Assembly: GCA_007119095.1 (NCBI GenBank)
Contig: SKQI01000257.1
Span: 1-22,487 of the forward strand
DNA length: 22,487 nt
Origin: Wenzhouxiangella sp.
Lineage (GTDB): Bacteria; Pseudomonadota; Gammaproteobacteria; Xanthomonadales; Wenzhouxiangellaceae
Direction of reading: 5' to 3'
Of the stretch, positions 14,856 to 21,483 are shown one piece after another. The translations under genes were made by a program, and so were the position numbers. The notes beneath the pieces were generated by a model that searched no databases, was not told the DNA's origin, and saw nothing but the letters and a program-made list of their open reading frames with translations. Within the stretch, counting starts at the first letter, position 1, and each line of letters opens with the position of its first letter.

Positions 14856-14868
14856 TTGCAGCTATACT
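14839..14868 (+). promoter_or_regulatory. Candidate sigma-70 promoter of accA
   Basis: TATACT at 14863-14868 is a five-of-six match to the -10 consensus. TTCAAT at 14839-14844 is a poor -35 at an 18-base spacer. It lies at the gluQ stop and would give a leader of about 30 bases to the accA ATG. Only the -10 is convincing. Confidence 0.4.
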
Positions 14869-14904
14869 GCCCGGCACGCCCCAGCCAGCCAGATTCACAC
14901 AGTA

Positions 14905-15864
14905 ATGAACCCCAGTTATCTGGATTTTGAACAGCCGATTGCCGAGCTCGAAGCCAAGATTCTCGAGCTGAGAAACGTCGGCAGTGACAACGCGCTCAAC
15001 CTGGAAGAGGAAATCCAGCGTTTGGAAGAGAAATGTCGTGAGCGCACGGCCGCGATCTTTTCCGGCTTGAGCGACTGGCAGATATCCCAGTTGGCCAGGC
15101 ACCCCCAGCGACCTTACACGCTGGACTACATCCCGATGATCTTCAATCGTTTTGAAGAGCTGCACGGTGATCGCCACTTCGGTGACGATCACGCCATTGT
15201 CGGCGGCCTGGCCAGTCTGGAAGGTCGAGCGGTGATGGTCATCGGCCATCAAAAAGGCCGCGATACCAAGGAAAAGGTTTACCGTAATTTCGGCATGCCG
15301 CGTCCCGAGGGCTATCGCAAGGCGCTGCGCCTGATGGAAATGGCCGAGCGCTTCGGCCTTCCGGTTGTGACTTTCATCGATACCCCCGGTGCCTATCCGG
15401 GCGTGGGCGCCGAAGAACGCGGCCAGTCCGAAGCCATCGCCCGCAACCTGAAAGTGATGGCACGCTTGCGCGTGCCGGTAATCTGCAGCGTGATCGGCGA
15501 GGGCGGCTCCGGCGGTGCCCTGGCGATTGGCGTCGGCGATCGGACCAACATGCTGCAGTACAGCATCTACTCGGTCATTTCACCTGAAGGCTGCGCCTCT
15601 ATCCTCTGGAAGGATGCGGCCAAGGCGGAAACCGCCGCCGAGGCCCTGGGCCTGACTGCCGGGCGCCTGCATTCGCTGGGCTTGATCGACAAGGTGATCA
15701 AGGAGCCTCTGGGTGGCGCCCATCGCTCACCGCAGCGGGTTGCTGTCAAGCTGCGCGAAACCATCATTGCCCAGCTCGACCATATTGGCCAACAGTCGGT
15801 CGACGAGCTGATCGAGTCGCGCTACCAGCGCCTGATGAGCTACGGCGCCATCGAACAGGCGTGA
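14905..15864 (+). CDS. accA: Acetyl-CoA carboxylase carboxyltransferase subunit alpha
   Basis: A 319-residue protein, exactly the E. coli AccA length. It begins MNPSYLDFEQPIAELEAKI and has RPYTLDYIPMIFNRFEELHGDRHFGDD. The carboxybiotin-binding core includes GHQKGRDTKEKVYRNFGMPRPEGY, FIDTPGAYPGVGAEERGQ and GEGGSGGALAIGVGD. It pairs with AccD to move the carboxyl group from biotin to acetyl-CoA, giving malonyl-CoA for fatty acid synthesis. The frame is open 32 codons further upstream, but ATG 14905 gives the conserved start and clears gluQ. Its stop overlaps the GTG of tilS (GTGA at 15861-15864). Confidence 0.97.
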   Translation: MNPSYLDFEQPIAELEAKILELRNVGSDNALNLEEEIQRLEEKCRERTAAIFSGLSDWQISQLARHPQRPYTLDYIPMIFNRFEELHGDRHFGDDHAIVGGLASLEGRAVMVIGHQKGRDTKEKVYRNFGMPRPEGYRKALRLMEMAERFGLPVVTFIDTPGAYPGVGAEERGQSEAIARNLKVMARLRVPVICSVIGEGGSGGALAIGVGDRTNMLQYSIYSVISPEGCASILWKDAAKAETAAEALGLTAGRLHSLGLIDKVIKEPLGGAHRSPQRVAVKLRETIIAQLDHIGQQSVDELIESRYQRLMSYGAIEQA

Positions 15865-17177
15865 GCCGACCGCCGGGCAGCGTTGCGCCCGGCTTCCCTG
15901 ACCCGGCCACCTTGCCGGGCAGCGGCCGGATCCTGATCGCCTTTTCCGGTGGCGCCGATTCGGTCTGCCTGGCCGGCAATATGGTCGAGTCAAAACCATC
16001 CAGGCCCCTGCTTGCCGTGCACATCGACCATGGCCTTGACGAATTCAGCAGCCAGCGAGCCGCACGGGCACAAACGCTGGCCGATCAACTGGGGCTTGCA
16101 CTGCAGGTCGAACGGCTGGACCCGGCGCCGCGCCGCGGTGGCGAAGCCGCAGCCCGCGATGCCCGCTACCGCATATTTACCCAACTGTTGAGCGACGACG
16201 AACTGCTGGTCACCGGCCACCATGCCGATGATCAGGCTGAAACCGTGCTGCTCAGGCTGCTGCGCGGCGCGGGCGCCCAGGGCATGAAGGGCATCCCCCA
16301 GCAACGCCGTCTTGGAGCAGGCTGGCTGGCCCGACCACTGCTGCGATGGCCGCGCAGCAAGATCATTGAGTGGCTGCAGGCACGCGAATTGCGCTGGCAG
16401 GACGATCCTACAAACACGGATCTTGGCATAGACCGGAATTTTCTCAGGCACCGCGTTTTACCATTGCTGGAGAGCCGCTGGCCATCGCTTCGACAACGTC
16501 TGAATCGAAGCGCCGATCTGGCCCTGGGCGCGGCCGAAGCCCTGGACGAGCTGGCCGCGATGGACCTGGAACACGTCCAGGGTCGCTGGCAAACCGTGGA
16601 CCACGACCGGCTCAAGGCGCTGAGCCGTTTCCGACAGGGGCAAGTGTTGCGGCTGTGGTGCGTCCGACTGGGCGTCGAACCACCGCCCGGGCGACGGATT
16701 GATGTCTTTCTTGACCAGATCGGACAAGCGGCAAGCGACCGCCAGCCGAGCATGGAGTGGCAAGGTCATCGGCTCAGCCTGTGGCGGCACAAACTCTGGC
16801 TGCATCCCTGCCCTCCGGACTGCGGTGGTTGGCACACGCGCTGGGACGGGCAGCAGCCGCTGACCCTGCCTGGCCGGCTGGGGAAGATGTCCATCGACGG
16901 CGCCGGATCGACTGAAGTCCGGTCTTTGACGCTGCGCTTCGGACGCCATGGCGAGCGAATCCATCTACCAAATCAGAAACACAGTCAGGCAGTCAGACAG
17001 TTGATGGCCGACCTCGGCATTCCACCCTGGCAGCGAGACCAGTGGCCCCGTATCGAGCGCGGCGGGCGCCTGTTGGCGGTCGGGAGCCGCTGGCTGGACC
17101 GGGCTTTCGCTGCCGAACTGGAGCGTCTGGATTGCGAAATCCGCTGGCTTGAACCTCCGCCGGAGTTCGTCTGCTGA
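15861..17177 (+). CDS. tilS: tRNA(Ile)-lysidine synthetase
   Basis: A 438-residue PP-loop ATPase (E. coli 432). The nucleotide-binding motif is LIAFSGGADSVCLA (25-38), followed by AVHIDHGLD, GGEAAARDARYRIF, VTGHHADDQAETVLLRLLRGAG and GIDRNFLRHRVLPLL, all TilS N-domain signatures. The C-terminal substrate-binding domains include LRFGRHGERIHLP and KHSQAVRQLMADLGIPPWQRDQWP. It converts C34 of tRNA-Ile (CAU) to lysidine so that it reads AUA instead of AUG. The start is GTG inside the accA stop, implying translational coupling. accA and tilS are also near neighbours in E. coli. Confidence 0.96.
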   Translation: MSRPPGSVAPGFPDPATLPGSGRILIAFSGGADSVCLAGNMVESKPSRPLLAVHIDHGLDEFSSQRAARAQTLADQLGLALQVERLDPAPRRGGEAAARDARYRIFTQLLSDDELLVTGHHADDQAETVLLRLLRGAGAQGMKGIPQQRRLGAGWLARPLLRWPRSKIIEWLQARELRWQDDPTNTDLGIDRNFLRHRVLPLLESRWPSLRQRLNRSADLALGAAEALDELAAMDLEHVQGRWQTVDHDRLKALSRFRQGQVLRLWCVRLGVEPPPGRRIDVFLDQIGQAASDRQPSMEWQGHRLSLWRHKLWLHPCPPDCGGWHTRWDGQQPLTLPGRLGKMSIDGAGSTEVRSLTLRFGRHGERIHLPNQKHSQAVRQLMADLGIPPWQRDQWPRIERGGRLLAVGSRWLDRAFAAELERLDCEIRWLEPPPEFVC

Positions 17178-17210
17178 GCAATTACACAATAGGCAGGTTA
17201 AGATCGAAAC

Positions 17211-17489
17211 ATGAGCAAGAAGAGCGAAACCAAGCAGGAAAACGAGCCCGACTTCGAATCGGCGATCAAGGAACTGGAAGCGCTGGTTGAAAAGCTGGAG
17301 TCCGGCGACCTCGGCCTTGCCGAGTCGCTCAGCCACTTCGAAAACGGTGTGCGGCTGAGCCGGCAGTGCCACGGGCTGATTGACCGCGCCCGCCAGACCG
17401 TCGAAATGCTCAGCGACAGCGGTGACGAGTCAAGCGCCCGGCCGATGTCCATCAGCGGCAGCCAGGCCGACGACGGTCCGGACGACTGA
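17211..17489 (+). CDS. xseB: Exodeoxyribonuclease VII small subunit
   Basis: A 92-residue XseB (E. coli 80). The conserved core is FESAIKELEALVEKLESGDL followed by ESLSHFENGVRLSRQCHGLIDRARQTVEML, an antiparallel coiled coil. The last 20 or so residues are an acidic, Ser/Asp-rich tail (GSQADDGPDD). It combines with several copies of itself and one XseA to degrade single-stranded DNA. It usually precedes ispA and dxs, but here neither follows. The 3' end overlaps the convergent alkB gene by 38 bases, all within the tail. Confidence 0.93.
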   Translation: MSKKSETKQENEPDFESAIKELEALVEKLESGDLGLAESLSHFENGVRLSRQCHGLIDRARQTVEMLSDSGDESSARPMSISGSQADDGPDD

Positions 17490-18111
17490 AAATCCTTCTG
17501 AAAGTCAGATTGATGCGCGGTCCTACGGGACGGGCCGTGCGCGGTACTTGGTGTACCCAGTGATGCTGACAATCACCTGCCATGATCAGCAAGCTGCCGT
17601 TGCCCAGCAGGTACTCCAGCCGCTGGCTACCATCCCGAGACTTGATCAGAAAACGGCGCGATGCGCCAAGGCTGACCGAGGCAATCGTTGGATTCGGACC
17701 CAGCTCGGGCTCATCATCGGCATGCCAGCCCATGCTGTCCTGGCCATCGCGGTACAGGTTGCACAGCACGCTGTTGAAACGGACCCCGATCTGCTTCTGC
17801 AGACATCGTCGAATATTGGCGAGCCCCTTCGTCCAGGCCCTCGCGGCCATGGTCTGACCAGAATATCGATAGGCAACCTCGCCGTCTCCATGGAATGCCG
17901 TCAGGCGGGGCTGCAGCACCTGGCGGCCGAACATCTGAATTGGGCGCTGTGCCAGATCCAGTTCACCCGCGAGCTGCTTGAACAGGCAATCAGCCTGAGC
18001 GGCTGGCAAGAAGCACTCGTCCAGGACAATGCAGCCGCCCGGCGGCAGCGGATGGTAGCTTCCGGCCAGGCGCTTCAAGTCCGGATCTGACGATTTTGAT
18101 ATCGACACCAT
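17452..18111 (-). CDS. alkB: Alpha-ketoglutarate-dependent dioxygenase AlkB (ALKBH2/3-like)
   Basis: A protein of about 219 residues from the chosen ATG. The iron ligands are in MGWHADDE (H130, D132) and DCQHHWVHQVPR (H187). The 2-oxoglutarate arginines are in RINLTFRR (R199, R205). QPRLTAFHGDGEVAYRYSG and FNSVLCNLYRDGQDSMGWH are closer to the eukaryotic ALKBH2/3 style than to E. coli AlkB. It removes methyl groups from 1-methyladenine and 3-methylcytosine in DNA. The frame is open upstream into the divergent HiPIP gene, so a start after 18156 is required. A TTG at 18117 has a better spaced AAGGA (six bases) and would add two residues. The last 38 bases overlap xseB. Confidence 0.88.
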   Translation of the reverse strand: MVSISKSSDPDLKRLAGSYHPLPPGGCIVLDECFLPAAQADCLFKQLAGELDLAQRPIQMFGRQVLQPRLTAFHGDGEVAYRYSGQTMAARAWTKGLANIRRCLQKQIGVRFNSVLCNLYRDGQDSMGWHADDEPELGPNPTIASVSLGASRRFLIKSRDGSQRLEYLLGNGSLLIMAGDCQHHWVHQVPRTARPVGPRINLTFRRIFSRPDRRRPGCR

Positions 18112-18172
18112 CGGCAAATGATATCCTTCTTCATGGGAGTCTAATGTAGCGACCATACCAAGGATGGAACCA

Positions 18173-18511
18173 ATGAAAACAGTATCTAGACGTGACGTAT
18201 TCAAGTTGGCCGGTGCCGGCTCTCTGGCCCTGTTGCTGCCTGCGCTGACCAGGGTAGGTGGCGGTCAGGCTTGGGCGGACGACAACATCCTCGACCCGGA
18301 AAGCCCGCAAGCCAAGGCCCTCGGCTATGTCCATCACTACGACGAAGTCGATGCCGAACGCTTCCCACGCTATGAAGCCGGCCAGATCTGCGCCAATTGC
18401 CAGCTGGCCCAGGGCGACCTGAGCGCGGATTGGATGGGCTGCAGCATCTTCCCCGGCAAACTGGTTGCCCATGATGGCTGGTGCAACGCATGGGTTCTGC
18501 GTGCCGGTTGA
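18173..18511 (+). CDS. High-potential iron-sulfur protein with Tat signal
   Basis: A 112-residue precursor. The twin-arginine signal is SRRDVFK (residues 5-11) followed by a hydrophobic stretch LAGAGSLALLLPAL and cleavage after AWA near residue 35. The mature part of about 77 residues has the HiPIP cysteine pattern C73-x2-C76-x13-C90-x13-C104, and a conserved Tyr lies in LGYVHHYDE. HiPIPs carry a single 4Fe-4S cluster working between +2 and +3. In the periplasm they take electrons from the bc1 complex and pass them to a photosynthetic reaction centre or to oxidases. ATG 18173 is chosen over 18164 because AAGGA (18160-18164) then stands eight bases upstream. It is divergent from alkB. Confidence 0.93.
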   Translation: MKTVSRRDVFKLAGAGSLALLLPALTRVGGGQAWADDNILDPESPQAKALGYVHHYDEVDAERFPRYEAGQICANCQLAQGDLSADWMGCSIFPGKLVAHDGWCNAWVLRAG

Positions 18512-18537
18512 TTGTGCGACACCTCATAGGGTGGCCA

Positions 18538-18557
18538 GGTGACCTGTCCCGGTCACC
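18538..18557. terminator. Hairpin between convergent HiPIP and lptG genes
   Basis: GGTGACC (18538-18544) and GGTCACC (18551-18557) form a perfect 7-bp stem with a six-base loop in the 55-base gap between two convergent genes. No T-tract follows on either strand. A bidirectional terminator role is inferred from position. Confidence 0.45.
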
Positions 18558-18566
18558 CCATGGGTT

Positions 18567-19637
18567 CTATCTCGCCTTGCTGAGCAACCACCAGGCAAAT
18601 CCGGCCAGCAGAAGGGGCGGACCAATCGCAGCTGGAATGACAGGCCAACCCATCAACAAGGTTGTATAGCTCACCAACTCATACAACAACTGAAAGCCCA
18701 ACCCCAGCGTCAGCGCCCCAACCAGACGAATACTGACCGCCCGACTCTTCAGAGGCACCGCCGAAGTAGCCATCGCCGCCAGAACCATCCCCAGACAGGT
18801 CAACGGCAAAGCCAAGCGTTGCCAGAGCACCATTTCAAACTCGGCTACTTCCTGCCCCCTGCGCTTCAGATCATGCACGTATAGCCATAGATCCGCCAGC
18901 GGCAGGCTGGCCGGCGGGCTCAGCAGAAGCTCAAGTTGACGCACGCTGAGGAAAGACTCCCAAGCCAGCTCCGAACGCTGCTCGAAGTAGGCGTCGGGGC
19001 GCTCGCCCAGATCCCGAATCTGCACATTTTCCATCAGCCAGATGCCATCGGCTTGAACCATGGCCTGTTCGGCTCTGACGTGGCGCCGCAGCTCACCATC
19101 GCCACTAAACTGGTAGAGGTTGATATCGGTGGGAATGCGGCCCAGGTGCAGACTCTGCACGTTCAAAAATTCATCGTCCTGGCGCATCCACAGTCCGTGC
19201 CAGGGATGCCAGAGCCCACTCTCCCCCAGCGCTGCCCCTATGACCCGCTCCGGTCCCTGGTGAACCATGGGCGTTACCCACTGCAGCGCAGCCAAAGCCA
19301 GCAAAGCAATGCCAAACCCCGGAATCAGTGCCACTGCCGTCAGGCGCCAGATCGACAGGCCCGAGGCGCGCATGACCGTCAACTCGTTGCGCGCCTGGAA
19401 CCCGCTCATCGCGGCGGCAGTGGCCAGCACGGTAATCACCGGCAGCAGGTCGACGAGGCCTTCCGGAACAATCAGAAAGGCCTCGAAAGCCAGCATAAAC
19501 ACTCCACCGACGCCGCTGAGGCCTTGCTCAAGCACCTGCAGCAACTCCATCAACCAGAGCAGCGCACCGACCGCCAGGGCCGAAACCAGAAAGGCTCGGA
19601 CCAGGCGATCAATCATGTATCCGGCAAGAATTCTCAT
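18567..19637 (-). CDS. lptG: LPS export ABC transporter permease LptG
   Basis: A 356-residue inner-membrane protein (E. coli 360). Three helices lie at about residues 14-36, 48-78 and 97-120, then a periplasmic beta-jellyroll domain to about residue 265, then three further helices. NELTVMRASGLSIWRL (84-99) is the coupling-helix motif that contacts the ATPase LptB. The periplasmic part includes WMRQDDEFLNVQSLHLGR. LptB2FG extracts LPS from the inner membrane and feeds it to LptC and the periplasmic bridge. ATG 19637 overlaps the lptF stop (ATGA), so the two are translationally coupled; an upstream in-frame start would lie inside lptF. It is the last gene of its transcription unit. Confidence 0.92.
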   Translation of the reverse strand: MRILAGYMIDRLVRAFLVSALAVGALLWLMELLQVLEQGLSGVGGVFMLAFEAFLIVPEGLVDLLPVITVLATAAAMSGFQARNELTVMRASGLSIWRLTAVALIPGFGIALLALAALQWVTPMVHQGPERVIGAALGESGLWHPWHGLWMRQDDEFLNVQSLHLGRIPTDINLYQFSGDGELRRHVRAEQAMVQADGIWLMENVQIRDLGERPDAYFEQRSELAWESFLSVRQLELLLSPPASLPLADLWLYVHDLKRRGQEVAEFEMVLWQRLALPLTCLGMVLAAMATSAVPLKSRAVSIRLVGALTLGLGFQLLYELVSYTTLLMGWPVIPAAIGPPLLLAGFAWWLLSKAR

Positions 19638-20701
19638 AGCGGCGCTCCGGGTCCGCGTTGGACCAGCCAATAGCGAATGGCCAGCAACAACGAAAGACCG
19701 ATCGGCGCCAGGTAAACCCCGGGCCAGGCGCCGAGGCTACCCTGCTCCAGCCAATTGATCAGAACACCGAGCACGCTGAAGTAGATCGTGCCGACCAGGG
19801 CTGCACTCAGCACCCGAGTTGACTGACCTAGCCGTGGATTGATCCGGCTCAGTGCGATGGCTGCGAGCGCCAGCACCAGCACGGAGATGGGGCTGACCAG
19901 GCGCCAATGCAGCTCGGCCAGCTCGATCGGTTCGTCAGTGCCCAGCAGCTCTCGGGTAGGCATGGCGCGCCGCAGCTGGGCCCGTTGCGGTGGTGATCGG
20001 CCGAGAAACATCACCTCGAACTGGTCAAACCGACCAATCAGATCACGACTGCCGTCGTGCTCAATTCGATAACTATGTACATCACCACTGAAGACCAGCC
20101 GGTAAAGGCCTTCGCCAGCCTGTTGCTGCTCAAGTCTGCGCGCACGCAGCAGACCGTCAAATTCAGGCATGCGCTGGTGAACCATGACATCATCCAGCCC
20201 CCCGTCACTTCTTCCCTCGGCGTACAACAACCAGGTCTGGTCACCGACCTGGAAACGACCGGGCTCGATCCGCTCCAGATTCAGCTCGGCCGCCATTTCA
20301 CGCTCCAGCGCATACACCGTGGCATACGCCCACGGCCGGAACACCATGGACAAGGCAGCCACCAGAACAGCCAGCATTAAAACCCAAACGCCCACGGCGA
20401 AAACCACGCGGCGACGTCCACCCCCTGCCGCAGCCAGCGCAATGATCTCGTAGGCAGACTGCAAGCGCCCCAGGCCGGTGACTATGCCCAGCAGCAGGGC
20501 AATCGGTATCAACACATCCAGAAAGATCCCCAGCCGCAAGCCAGCCATGCTCAGGACCACTTCCATCGGAAACCCTTCGACCGCCGCCCGGCCAAGCAGC
20601 TGGCTGGCATAAAACACCAGCACCACCACCACCAGGAAAACAAACACCCCAAGCGCGGGACGCAGAATTTCCCGGCCAAGGTAGCGCTCAATGATCAGCA
20701 C
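19634..20701 (-). CDS. lptF: LPS export ABC transporter permease LptF (divergent)
   Basis: A 355-residue protein (E. coli 366) with helices at about 15-36, 52-78 and 98-121, a periplasmic domain containing RIEPGRFQVGDQTWLLYAEG, and three C-terminal helices. MLIIERYLGREIL is the usual amphipathic start, and TRELLGTDEPIELAELHWRLVSPISVLVLAL is a good LptF signature. The LptB-contacting segment reads YEIIALAAAGGGRR (84-97). It keeps the acidic residue (E85) but lacks the usual Gly-Val/Leu-Ser ending. The start is GTG, overlapping the upstream nucleotidyltransferase gene by seven bases. In many Gammaproteobacteria lptF lies divergent to pepA, but here it follows a nucleotidyltransferase gene instead. 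Confidence 0.88.
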   Translation of the reverse strand: MLIIERYLGREILRPALGVFVFLVVVVLVFYASQLLGRAAVEGFPMEVVLSMAGLRLGIFLDVLIPIALLLGIVTGLGRLQSAYEIIALAAAGGGRRRVVFAVGVWVLMLAVLVAALSMVFRPWAYATVYALEREMAAELNLERIEPGRFQVGDQTWLLYAEGRSDGGLDDVMVHQRMPEFDGLLRARRLEQQQAGEGLYRLVFSGDVHSYRIEHDGSRDLIGRFDQFEVMFLGRSPPQRAQLRRAMPTRELLGTDEPIELAELHWRLVSPISVLVLALAAIALSRINPRLGQSTRVLSAALVGTIYFSVLGVLINWLEQGSLGAWPGVYLAPIGLSLLLAIRYWLVQRGPGAPL

Positions 20702-21483
20702 TGGCTTGCGGCCTCGGCCAGGACAGACTCCACCATGGCAAGATCGGCGGCTGAATCGACGTCTACCGCGGCCAGCGGATCATTGAGCAAGTGTGCTGAC
20801 ACGGCCACGCCAAGCGCCGTGGACAATGCTTCAAAACCATCCTGAAGACTCAGACGGCCGGCCAGGTAACGACCAAGGTTGACCCAGCCCAGCATGGCCA
20901 CCACCCGCCACGGCCGCTTGCGTTGCTGCTCAACCTCGCGCCAGCGCCTGACCACGGCATCGGCTCGGCCACTGCGAAAGACGAACAGGTTGGTGCCACA
21001 CACCGACTGATCTGAAAAGCGATATCGGGTACGCCGGCTGTTGGGAAATCGCTGCATCACCTGACCATGCCTGACCAGCCCCACCAGCAGGTCGGCAGGG
21101 GACGTGTCGTCCACTAGCAGATCCAGCCATTGATGGTCGAGCAGAACATGATCGGCAGTGGTCAGCACCAGCGGTCGCTTCGAACCTGCCGCGGCCAAGG
21201 CCTTGTCAACGCTGGCGCTGGGCGATGCCGCCGGCTCGATCATGACCAGACGGCCGCCGGCCAGGCCACTGGCCTGGGCAGCAGACTGGTAATCCGGTGT
21301 CAACGGGGCAACCAGGAAAACACGGCCGAGACGTTTCCAGGCGGCCAGTGCGCGAAGCGAACGCGACAACATCGCTTCGCCGGCAACGGGTACCAGCGTC
21401 TTGCCCGCCACCCTGGCCGCTTGCGCCAGCGGGTCATCAGGCCCGCGATCACCGGCCAGGACGATGGCATCGACTGACTCCAT
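20695..21483 (-). CDS. MobA-like nucleotidyltransferase family protein
   Basis: A 262-residue protein with the GT-A-like NTP transferase fold. The N-terminus is AIVLAGDRG with a later GKTLVPVAGEAMLSRSL, the usual nucleotide-binding and lysine (K28) region. The GxGxRMG loop is altered to DRGPDDPLAQ. LTTADHVLLD (around 107-116) provides the metal-binding Asp found in LxxADxPL motifs of MobA and CTP transferases. CGTNLFVFRSGRADAV and a C-terminal VDVDSAADLAMVESVL (DxDTxEDL-like) complete the family pattern. It likely transfers a nucleotide to a phosphorylated or acid substrate, which is unknown. The start overlaps the upstream acyltransferase stop by one base and its end overlaps lptF by seven, so it is tied to lipid export by context. 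Confidence 0.8.
   Translation of the reverse strand: MESVDAIVLAGDRGPDDPLAQAARVAGKTLVPVAGEAMLSRSLRALAAWKRLGRVFLVAPLTPDYQSAAQASGLAGGRLVMIEPAASPSASVDKALAAAGSKRPLVLTTADHVLLDHQWLDLLVDDTSPADLLVGLVRHGQVMQRFPNSRRTRYRFSDQSVCGTNLFVFRSGRADAVVRRWREVEQQRKRPWRVVAMLGWVNLGRYLAGRLSLQDGFEALSTALGVAVSAHLLNDPLAAVDVDSAADLAMVESVLAEAASQC

Noticed and set aside
14560..15252. Open frame of 230 codons on the minus strand
   Set aside because: It runs antisense through the end of gluQ and the start of accA, both certain genes, with no recognisable domain.
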